Origin: Prevotella sp. UBA2756
GTDB taxonomy: Bacteria; Bacteroidota; Bacteroidia; Bacteroidales; Bacteroidaceae
Assembly: GCA_002353205.1 (NCBI GenBank)
Contig: DEJE01000043.1
Location: forward strand, 1 to 29,183
Length of the DNA stretch: 29,183 nt
Direction of reading: 5' to 3'
Position 1 is the first letter of the stretch. Each line of letters begins with the position of its first letter. The position numbers and the translations under genes were made by a program. This document shows, one piece after another, positions 22,553 to 29,183 of the stretch. The notes under the pieces are model-generated. The model worked only from the letters and a program-made list of their open reading frames with translations, was not told the origin of the DNA and ran no database searches.

Positions 22553-25500
22553 CTAATAAAGATAGATTCTGAAGTCTTTCACGGCACCGGGAGCTCCCTG
22601 CTCGGCCCGCGGCAGGTATTCCAGCGCGGTGACGGTCTGCACCGATCCGAGGTCGACGACGAGGAGGTGGGGAGCCGATGCTCCGCGCTCTGTCTGCCAG
22701 AAGGTGGACTCCTGTAGGTCGAACACCTTGTCGGCGGTGTGGTTGGCGCTGTCGTCTTCCGAGTCGGCATACTTCGCCACCCACGGTTCGCGCGACAGTC
22801 GGCGGCCGTCGGCACCTTGCAGGTAGATCTCGGCGATGGCCGTGCGGTCGCCCTCCTTCTGCGAGGAGAGACATTCGATGGCGAGGAAGCGCCCTTTCTG
22901 GGGAGCGCTGAAGCGGAAGGTCTGCCAGCCATTGCCGCCGGCGGCGGTGATACGGCCGTCAACAGAACCGGCGGTGGACACAGCGGTCATGCTGTTGAGG
23001 TCGGGCTCGTCGCCGATGTTGTTGTGCTTGTTGCTCTTCTCGAGCTGCAGCTTGTTGAGCTCGGGCTTGTCCTGGCCCCAGACGACGGACTGCTTCGGGC
23101 CGACGACGTCGAGGACGATGATCTCGTTCGTGCCCTTCTTCAGCCAGCAGCCAGGCACGTAGAGCGTCTGCTGCGGTCCGATGGCCCAGATGCGGCCCAT
23201 GGCGTGCCCGTTGACGTAGACCTGCCCTTTGCCCCACGTCTCGAAGTTGAGGAACGTGTCGCCCACCTTATTGATATGGAAGTGTCCGCGGTAGTAGCCG
23301 ATACCCTTCGGCGCAAGCATCTTGTCGGCACTCTCGTCGGCGGGAGCCGCCAGGGCGCGGAAGGCCGTGTTGTAGTCGTCGGGGATGCGCATCTTCGTCC
23401 AGTGCAGGGGTTTCCACGTCGTCTCGTTGTCGTCGATCTCGGCAGTGATAGCCACGTCGCCGATGATGCCCTTGAAGTCCTTGATGGCCCGTCCGAAGTT
23501 GATGCGCCCCATGGCTTCGACGATGATGAGCAGCCGGTCGCCCTTCTTCACGGGAGGCAGCGCGATGGTCTTCTCGTTCTTCACGCGGTCGGTCTTGCCG
23601 ACATACTTGCCGTTGATGAAGAACTGTGCGTAGTCGTGAATGTCGGCCGTGAGCACGCTCTTCACGGGAATGTCGGGCAGCGTGGTCTCATACATCATAG
23701 AGCCCCATCCCATGTCCATCTCCTCGAAGGTCATCAGACCGCCCGCATCGACAATGCTGTCGCATCCGTAGACCAAGGGTGCAAACTGCTTCAGCTCGAA
23801 CTTGGGCACGCTGATGATGGGCATCGGGGTTTTGGGCACAGAAGGGAGAACCCCCTTCCGACTCCCCGAAAGGGGGAGACCTCTTTCATCGTATTTCTCC
23901 ATCATCTTGCGCAGTTCCCAGAACTTCGGGGTGGCCTGTCCGTATTCGTTGATGGGTGCGTCGTAGTCATAGGATGTGACGTCGGGTGCGAAACCGGGAC
24001 TGTTGGCGCCTGCCCAGTGTCCGAAGCTGGTGCCGCCGTGGGTCATATAGAGTGAGAAGGAGATGCCCTTGGAAAGCATTTCGTCCATTCCGTCGACCAT
24101 GGCCTTGGCAGGCCGCGTCTCGTGGCGTGCTCCCCACTTGTCGAACCATCCGCTCCAAAACTCAGAGCACATCTTCGGTGCGTCGGGTCGTAGCTGTCCG
24201 AGACGTCGGAACTGCTGGTCGATGTTGGCTCCGGTGCCGAAGTTCATGGTCCATGCAAGGTCGTTGAGCCCGTTCTTCTCGAAGTTCGACGACCAGTCGC
24301 ACTGGAAGAGCACCATGTCGTCGCCATAGATTTCCCTCAGACAGTTGCGGATTTCCGATACGTAGGGCTTATCCTCGCCGTAGGAGCCGTATTCGTTCTC
24401 CACCTGCACCATGATGATGGGTCCGCCATGCTGGATGGTGAGGGGTGCGAGCTGCTCGCCCACCTTCCGCTCGAAGATCTTCACGCGCTCCATGAAGTAA
24501 GGGTCTTGCTCGCGCAGACGGATGTCCTTCTTCTTCAGCAGCCACCAGGGCAGTCCGCCCATCTCCCATTCGGCACAGACGTAGGGTCCGGGTCGCACGA
24601 TGACATACATGCCGTGCTTCTGTGCCAGGCGACAGAAGGCAGCCACGTCGTTCTGACCGGTGAAGTCGAAGACGCCCTCGCGCTGCTCGTGGATGTTCCA
24701 GAACACGTAGAGGCAGAGGGTGTTCATGCCCAAAGCCTTGCACATCTGGATGCGGTGCTCCCAGTAGGGACGTGGGATGCGCGGATAGTGCACCTCGGCC
24801 GCTTTCACCACGAAGGGTTTTCCGTTGAGGAGGAAGGTCTTGTTGCCGAGGTCGAAGGAGTGTGCGGGAGCCTTCTTCTCGAGGAACCTGACGTATTCGC
24901 ATGCTGCGAGCAGGAAAGCTCCCACGCCGAAGTTGGCCTGCGAGTTGGTATCGACGGTCTGACCCGGAATGGCCCGTTCGCCGATGGGCTGCACGTAGCC
25001 CACGCGACCGTCGGCCTGTAGTGCTGTCTCGGTGAGGTATCGCCAGGCCTTCTCGATGACGGGAGCGTACTCTTCGCGCGAGAGGTAGCCGTTATTGACG
25101 CCCCAGAGCAGCCCGTAGCAGAAGAAGGCGGTGCCGGAGGTCTCGTAGCCGGGAGCCTGCTGCGGATCCATCATCGAGCGCGTCCAGTGGCCTTCGGGCT
25201 GCTGCAGGTCGGCCACGGCTCGTGCCAGCCGACGGTATTTCTCCACGAAGAAGAGGCGGTGGCGGTAGGTCTTGGGCATGTCGGCCAGCACCTTGGCCAG
25301 TCCGGCGAGCACCCATCCGTCGCCTCGTGCCCAGAAGTCTTTCTTCCCACTGGCTGTCTTATGCTTGGGATAGACATACTTGCCGTCGCGGAAATAGAGT
25401 CCCGTCTCGGTGTCGAGCATGATGCTGTCGCTGTAGAGGATGTTTTGGTAGAGCTTGTCGAGATACTTGGTGTCGCCCGTCAGCTTGTACATCTTCGTCA

Positions 25501-26029
25501 TCACGGGCATCACCATGTAGAGGGCGTCAGCCCACCACCAATAGTCGTTGGCCTTCGAGTCGGCCTCATAGCCCATCACCTCGATGGCGCGTGCCACCCA
25601 CTGCTCGCTACTCTTTTCGTCACCCTCCACCTTCCACTGTCCACTTTCCTTTAAGCGATACAGGTCGATGTATGTCTGGAAACAAATCTGCCAGTCGCCG
25701 AAGAGCACAAAGTCCTGCCCCTCGCCGTACTTCTTGTATTTCCATTTCGCGGGATCGGCCTCCGTAGCTCCTTTCCACTGGTTGTGCTCAGCCCATCGGA
25801 TGCTGTAGTCGAGCATCTGCTGGTCGCGGAGCAGCTTATACACTTCGATGTTGCCCGTGTGGTAGGCGGCGTTGTCCCAGAAGGCACGCCCCTCGGCCGG
25901 GTTGTTCTGTTGCCAGTAGGTGTTCACCTTGGTGATGATGCTTTTCACCTCCTGGGTCTTCCACCGTCGGGCCTGACTTGTGGTTAGGGTGAAGAGGCAG
26001 ATCAGTAGTAACAGTATTCTTTTCATCAT
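22553..26029 (-). CDS. GH105-GH35 fusion: unsaturated rhamnogalacturonyl hydrolase plus beta-galactosidase, with C-terminal discoidin-like domain
   Basis: This 1158-residue protein is one open frame. The order is a signal peptide (MMKRILLLLICLFTLTTSQA), then a GH105 domain (about 25-385) with FWARGDGWVLAGLAKVL and YETSGTAFFCYGLLWG. A GH35 domain starts at about 390 (FLLNGKPFVVKAAEVHYPRI), with acid/base Glu546 (VQVENEYGSYG) and nucleophile Glu623 (CSEFWSGW). Beta-sandwich parts follow (VYVNGHAMGRIWAIGPQQTLYVPG), and a discoidin/CBM32-like end (about 1000-1158). GH105 removes unsaturated uronic acids from pectin lyase products; GH35 removes terminal beta-galactose. Two stretches look like intergenic repeats read in frame (about 126-137 and 717-727). 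The start at 26029 (or the adjacent ATG at 26026) follows a strong promoter. Confidence 0.92.
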   Translation of the reverse strand: MMKRILLLLICLFTLTTSQARRWKTQEVKSIITKVNTYWQQNNPAEGRAFWDNAAYHTGNIEVYKLLRDQQMLDYSIRWAEHNQWKGATEADPAKWKYKKYGEGQDFVLFGDWQICFQTYIDLYRLKESGQWKVEGDEKSSEQWVARAIEVMGYEADSKANDYWWWADALYMVMPVMTKMYKLTGDTKYLDKLYQNILYSDSIMLDTETGLYFRDGKYVYPKHKTASGKKDFWARGDGWVLAGLAKVLADMPKTYRHRLFFVEKYRRLARAVADLQQPEGHWTRSMMDPQQAPGYETSGTAFFCYGLLWGVNNGYLSREEYAPVIEKAWRYLTETALQADGRVGYVQPIGERAIPGQTVDTNSQANFGVGAFLLAACEYVRFLEKKAPAHSFDLGNKTFLLNGKPFVVKAAEVHYPRIPRPYWEHRIQMCKALGMNTLCLYVFWNIHEQREGVFDFTGQNDVAAFCRLAQKHGMYVIVRPGPYVCAEWEMGGLPWWLLKKKDIRLREQDPYFMERVKIFERKVGEQLAPLTIQHGGPIIMVQVENEYGSYGEDKPYVSEIRNCLREIYGDDMVLFQCDWSSNFEKNGLNDLAWTMNFGTGANIDQQFRRLGQLRPDAPKMCSEFWSGWFDKWGARHETRPAKAMVDGMDEMLSKGISFSLYMTHGGTSFGHWAGANSPGFAPDVTSYDYDAPINEYGQATPKFWELRKMMEKYDERGLPLSGSRKGVLPSVPKTPMPIISVPKFELKQFAPLVYGCDSIVDAGGLMTFEEMDMGWGSMMYETTLPDIPVKSVLTADIHDYAQFFINGKYVGKTDRVKNEKTIALPPVKKGDRLLIIVEAMGRINFGRAIKDFKGIIGDVAITAEIDDNETTWKPLHWTKMRIPDDYNTAFRALAAPADESADKMLAPKGIGYYRGHFHINKVGDTFLNFETWGKGQVYVNGHAMGRIWAIGPQQTLYVPGCWLKKGTNEIIVLDVVGPKQSVVWGQDKPELNKLQLEKSNKHNNIGDEPDLNSMTAVSTAGSVDGRITAAGGNGWQTFRFSAPQKGRFLAIECLSSQKEGDRTAIAEIYLQGADGRRLSREPWVAKYADSEDDSANHTADKVFDLQESTFWQTERGASAPHLLVVDLGSVQTVTALEYLPRAEQGAPGAVKDFRIYLY
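23851..23878. repeat. REP-like palindrome inside the GH35 part of the fusion gene
   Basis: CCCCCTTCCGACTCCCC with GAAA and GGGGGAG matches the intergenic REP-like element (12529-12555) in order and length, with few changes. It is read in frame as GLPLSGSRKGV at about residues 717-727, in a linker after the GH35 barrel. Confidence 0.75.
25621..25655 (-). repeat. GTGGAAA-type repeat segment inside the GH105 part
   Basis: On the coding strand TTAAAGGAAAGTGGACAGTG and the following GAAGGTGGAGGGTG mirror the junction TTTTAAAAGTGGAAAGTGGA and following units of the composite intergenic element (12589-12625). It is read in frame as LKESGQWKVEGD, about residues 126-137. Confidence 0.55.
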
Positions 26030-26051
26030 TTGTAAAGATTTGTTGATTGTG

Positions 26052-26083
26052 CAAAGATACGAATAAGCGGTCGAACCGCCAAA
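26052..26083 (-). promoter_or_regulatory. Consensus Bacteroidetes promoter for the GH105-GH35 and DUF2264 genes
   Basis: On the minus strand TTTG (plus 26080-26083) and TATCTTTG (plus 26052-26059) are exactly 20 bp apart, 22 bp before the ATG at 26029. The two enzyme genes can therefore be expressed independently of susCD. Confidence 0.85.
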
Positions 26084-26177
26084 CAAAAAGCGCTTTTTCC
26101 GAACGATCGCATCTTTTCAATAAAACGATGCTATCGATAGATTGCCAAGGTAAGAATCGAGGCTCTTTGATGAGACC

Positions 26178-26206
26178 GGGGCAGCCTACGTCGCATAGAC
26201 CGCCCC
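26178..26206 (-). other. Stem-loop downstream of susD (3'-end or processing hairpin)
   Basis: As RNA from the minus strand, GGGGCGGUCUA pairs over 11 bp with UAGGCUGCCCC (two G-U wobbles) around a 7-base loop. The plus-strand version has mismatches at both wobble positions, so the hairpin is specific to the susD transcript. No U-run follows, so a processing or stability role is at least as likely as termination. The rest of the gap 26087-26279 shows no gene. Confidence 0.6.
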
Positions 26207-26279
26207 AGCCAACATTTAAAAAAGCACAAATTACTTACCTAAAACTAACTAATAATAATGTATTTATGAAGATGATTGA

Positions 26280-28310
26280 TCAGTCAGCGATATCCTCGTC
26301 GGCCACAGCTTCCTCCCAAGTGTTCCACATCGGGATGGAGTCGTCATAGCCGTCATAACCGTAGTTCTGGCGCAGCTGACCCTTGTTGTTGGCCGTGATG
26401 GCTGAGTTGGGCACAGGCCAGAAGAGGTTGTGCTTGTTGATCTTGTACTCGTAGGTCTGGTTACCCTGCTGACCCTTGCCGTAGGGGTGGTTGAACACGT
26501 TGTAGGTGGTGCAGCGACGATACCAGTAGCTGCCGCCGCTGAGGTCGGTGCCCTCCTGCTTGTCCCATGTGGCGAGGTCGTAGCTGTTGCCCCACTCGTC
26601 GGTCTTGCCGCTGCGTGCCAGGCACCAGCTGACGCGTACCATCTCGGCCTGACGGAACTCCTCGAGATAGAGCTCGCGGGCACGCTCGGACATGATGTCG
26701 CCGATGGTGACGGTGGTGTACATCTTCTTGGCGTTGGCGCGGCGGCGGATGGTGTTCACGTCGTCGGCTGCTCCGGAGGCATTGCCCTGATAGAAGCGAG
26801 CCTCAGCGCGCAGCAGATAGGTCTCAGCCAGACGGAAAAGGTACATGTCGCCGTTGGCACCCTTGCCCGAAGCACCCTGGAACTGGTTGGCACCCATGTT
26901 GAGCTCGTTGGGCGTGTCGAGGATGTAGAGCTGATAGAGCGGTGTGGGGTACCAGCTGCGGATGGTGTCTGAGCAGAGGATGTCGCCCTTGTGGACGAGG
27001 ATCTTCGAGGGATCAGAAGGATCGGCATAGTCCTCGGTGGCATAGAGCTGGTAGTTCTGGCCGTAGCAGTCGGACTTGCGGTTGTTGTACTTGAAGTCCT
27101 CCATCTCCATCCAGTTGCCCACCTCGCGGTTGTGGCGCAGGTCCTGCCAGTCGTACTCACCGTTCTCGTCCATCCAGATGGTCTTGTTGTAGTAGTAAGA
27201 GGTACGGTTCAGTGCGATACCACGTCCGGCCACGCGCACCCAGTCGAGTTCTTCGTTATAATCCTTGTTGTTGCGTGCGATGTTCTGTCCGGGGCCGCCC
27301 AGTCCGTGGGGGTCGCGGATGATACCGTTGCTCCAGTGAGCGAAGCAGGCACGCATGATGTTATAGGTGGTGAAGTCCTGGTCGTTGGAGTTAGAGATCA
27401 TCATGATGGTCTCCTTGTTGGACGGGTCGGCGATGTTGGGCGTGCGGTGGAGGTCCCAGATGACGTTGCGCGTCACCTTCCACGTCTTCTCGTTGCCCGA
27501 GGGCTGCCATGTTCCGAAAGGTTCGGTCATCAGCTGCAGGCCGTGGTTGTTGATGAGGTCGGTGGCCACCTGCTCAGCCTTGGCGTACTCGCCCACGGTG
27601 AGGTAGCACTTGATGAGCAGCTGCATGCAAGCCTCCTGGTTCACCTGTCCGACGTAGGCCATCTTGGCCTGTGCAGGCACGTGAGCGACGGCAAACTCCA
27701 AGTCGTGAACCAGCATCTTAAAGATGGCCTCCTTGCTGGTGGAACGGTAGTTGCGCTTGGGCACGCTGATGAGCTTCGTCACCAGAGGAATGTCGCCGAA
27801 CTGCAGTGTGAGGTTGTAGTAGGCGTAGGCGCGGTGGAAGTAGGCACGGCCTTTGTAGGCATCGCGCGTGGCATCGTCGAGGCCTTTCACCTGATCCACG
27901 TAGGAGAGGATGGAGTTGGCATACTTCACCATGCTGAAGCCCTGATCCCAGAAGCGCTGCATGTAGTTGCCGTCGCCACCGCCTGCCATACCAGAGGTCG
28001 GTGTCAGCTTGGCATCGAAGTTGTCCTGGAAGCCGCCACCCATATCGGTCTTGGCATACATGCCCACGTCGGACATGAGGTAGTTGGTGAAGATACCCAC
28101 GTTGTTCCAGTTACCGTCGATGCGGTAGGTTTTCAACTGCTTGTCGCACTGTGCGAGGGCGGCCTGCAGACCGGCCTCCGTGCTATAGGTGGTTGCCGGC
28201 TCATAGAACGACAGCGGATCCTGCTCCAGGAAAGAGTCGCCGCAGCTGGCCATCACCGATGCCATCGCTACGAATGCCAATCCACCCTTGAATATATTTT
28301 TGTTGTTCAT
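26280..28310 (-). CDS. SusD/RagB family outer-membrane glycan-binding lipoprotein
   Basis: This 676-residue partner of the SusC transporter caps it at the cell surface and binds the glycan. The N-terminus has a lipoprotein signal with Cys23 (MASVMASC), followed by GDSFLEQDPLS, which is typical of SusD. Helical TPR-like segments are visible: YKGRAYFHRAYAYYNLTLQFGDIPLV (about 155-180), MQLLIKCYLTVGEYAKAEQVATDLI, and the C-terminal LFRLAETYLLRAEARFYQGNASGAADDVNTIRRRA block characteristic of the family. Three in-frame ATGs exist; 28310 gives a normal signal peptide after an A-rich leader. It lies 123 bp after susC, as expected for one transcript. Confidence 0.94.
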   Translation of the reverse strand: MNNKNIFKGGLAFVAMASVMASCGDSFLEQDPLSFYEPATTYSTEAGLQAALAQCDKQLKTYRIDGNWNNVGIFTNYLMSDVGMYAKTDMGGGFQDNFDAKLTPTSGMAGGGDGNYMQRFWDQGFSMVKYANSILSYVDQVKGLDDATRDAYKGRAYFHRAYAYYNLTLQFGDIPLVTKLISVPKRNYRSTSKEAIFKMLVHDLEFAVAHVPAQAKMAYVGQVNQEACMQLLIKCYLTVGEYAKAEQVATDLINNHGLQLMTEPFGTWQPSGNEKTWKVTRNVIWDLHRTPNIADPSNKETIMMISNSNDQDFTTYNIMRACFAHWSNGIIRDPHGLGGPGQNIARNNKDYNEELDWVRVAGRGIALNRTSYYYNKTIWMDENGEYDWQDLRHNREVGNWMEMEDFKYNNRKSDCYGQNYQLYATEDYADPSDPSKILVHKGDILCSDTIRSWYPTPLYQLYILDTPNELNMGANQFQGASGKGANGDMYLFRLAETYLLRAEARFYQGNASGAADDVNTIRRRANAKKMYTTVTIGDIMSERARELYLEEFRQAEMVRVSWCLARSGKTDEWGNSYDLATWDKQEGTDLSGGSYWYRRCTTYNVFNHPYGKGQQGNQTYEYKINKHNLFWPVPNSAITANNKGQLRQNYGYDGYDDSIPMWNTWEEAVADEDIAD

Positions 28311-28360
28311 ATTTTTCTTTCTTTTAAAAGTATTCATATTTCCTTCTTGAAGTGAGCAAT

Positions 28361-28420
28361 GTTCAATTCTCAATTGTCTATAAGATGCAACGTTTTGCTC
28401 AACTATCATTTATCATTTAG
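28361..28420 (-). repeat. Short AT-rich heptamer pairs in the susC-susD gap
   Basis: On the coding strand AAATGATAAATGAT and AATTGAGAATTGAA are each two heptamers, similar in style to the TTAAGAG heptamers of the composite elements but much shorter. They lie between the susC stop and the susD leader. Confidence 0.45.
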
Positions 28421-28433
28421 GTGCGAAGCATCA

Positions 28434-29183
28434 TCAGAGCGTCACGTTCAGACCGAACTGGAACTGACGGTTGGCGAAGCCACCGGTTTCAGGATCTCCA
28501 TACTCCCAGCTGTCGATGGTCAGCACATTGTTGATGCCGGCGGTCACATGGACACGCTGCACACCAATCTTGCTGGTGAGCGACTGCGGAACGGTGTAGC
28601 CCAGCGTGATGTTGTCCAGACGGACGAAGCTGCGGTTGTAGACCTTCTCGATACCTGTCACGCCCGACGGACCGACGGCGTTCAGACGGCCGTAGTCGTT
28701 GGTGGGATTGTCGGGTGTCCAGTATTCCTTCTTGAAGGTGTTGCAGGTCTGCGTGAACATCGATCCCGAGTTGTCGCCGTTGAGCCAGTATCCGGCGCGG
28801 CTCTTGTGGCCCATGTAGCTGTACATGGAGAACGAGAATGTGAAGTTCTTCAGGAAGGTGAAGTCGTTGCGCATGCTCCAGTAGACGGGCGGCTGCGTGG
28901 TGCCATGATAGACGCGGTCCTTGTCGTTGTAGACGGGAACGCGGGTGCCGTCGTCGAGAATCTTGTCGTCCTCGGTGTACACATTCACCACCTTCGGGTC
29001 GCCCGGCTTCTGGTTCACGAGAGCAGCCTGCTCGGCCTCGTTGGCCTGCCAGATGCCGTCGGTCTTCCAGTACCAGATCTCGCCGATGGGCTTGCCGATG
29101 AACCATCCGTTGCTGGTATCGTCCATCTCCTTGCCGTCTTCGTCGTACTCGTAGTAGAGGTGCTTGATCTTGTTCTTGTTGTA
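28434..29183 (-). CDS. SusC/RagA family TonB-dependent outer-membrane transporter, C-terminal part
   Basis: The frame is open to the right edge of the window, so the N-terminal plug and most of the barrel are missing; about 249 residues are present. Visible features are GWFIGKPIGEIWYWKTDGIWQ, typical of the late barrel region, FLKNFTFSFSMYSYMGHKS, and the terminal LDNITLGYTVPQSL...GVQRVHVTAGINNVLTI with a final aromatic-rich strand ending LNVTL. SusC proteins import oligosaccharides across the outer membrane with energy from TonB. Together with SusD and the enzymes downstream it defines the polysaccharide utilization locus. An internal Met at 29126 is not the start. Confidence 0.93.
   Translation of the reverse strand, partial: YNKNKIKHLYYEYDEDGKEMDDTSNGWFIGKPIGEIWYWKTDGIWQANEAEQAALVNQKPGDPKVVNVYTEDDKILDDGTRVPVYNDKDRVYHGTTQPPVYWSMRNDFTFLKNFTFSFSMYSYMGHKSRAGYWLNGDNSGSMFTQTCNTFKKEYWTPDNPTNDYGRLNAVGPSGVTGIEKVYNRSFVRLDNITLGYTVPQSLTSKIGVQRVHVTAGINNVLTIDSWEYGDPETGGFANRQFQFGLNVTL

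Noticed and set aside
26991..28355. 454-codon open frame antisense to susD
   Set aside because: Val/His-rich shadow translation opposite an unmistakable SusD protein.

Overview
The window looks like a chromosomal segment of a Bacteroidales bacterium, most likely Prevotellaceae. Supporting signs are the Bacteroidetes-type promoters (TTTG, about 20 bp, TAnnTTTG) in front of several genes, A-rich leaders instead of strong Shine-Dalgarno sites, a SusC/SusD pair, a HU-HIG type DNA-binding protein, a BspA-like DUF285 surface protein, and dispersed intergenic repeats. The genus call is an inference from style and gene content. Most genes are GC-rich; the small cassette at 1860-2796 is visibly more AT-rich.

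Layout. 1-1759: 3' part of a sirtuin gene, a repeat-filled spacer, and a YitT-type membrane protein. 1860-2796: a translationally coupled three-gene cassette (DUF3791, DUF3990 with ADP-ribosyltransferase-like features, and a second small helical protein). 2797-3520: a gene-poor gap holding five 17-bp palindromes at an exact 22-bp period, followed by GC-rich REP-like repeats. 3521-6201: a secreted S41 peptidase with a long Asp-rich tract, convergent with a small RteC-like gene. 6372-6443: tRNA-Arg(CCT). 6617-8731: an overlapping xerD-recX-comF operon. 8949-9428: HU-like protein with its own promoter and terminator. 9543-15649: a co-directional run of an unknown helical protein, rpoN, a PAP2-like membrane protein, purE, ispG and an aldo/keto reductase. 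15630-17762 (minus): cobalamin side-chain genes cbiB/cobD and the threonine-phosphate decarboxylase. 17926-21133: a WG-repeat protein and a BspA-like protein with an internal duplication. 21248-29183 (minus): a polysaccharide utilization locus of susC (partial), susD, a GH105-GH35-discoidin multidomain enzyme and a DUF2264 protein, which fits a pectin (rhamnogalacturonan/galactan) target.

The most unusual theme is repetitive DNA placed relative to genes. A modular element (TTAAGAG heptamers, then GTGGAAA-type units, then CACCTATCA-type units, then GTCAACTC octamers, then an A-rich end) fills the gaps before rpoN, purE and cbiB, always reads in the direction of the downstream gene, often supplies the stop codon of the upstream gene, and ends within a few bases of the next start codon. 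Its octamer module alone provides the last codons and stop of ispG. Pieces resembling these intergenic repeats also lie in frame inside the GH105-GH35 gene. A second family built on GGTACGAGGTGCG units begins within a few bases of three stop codons and can fold into large hairpins.
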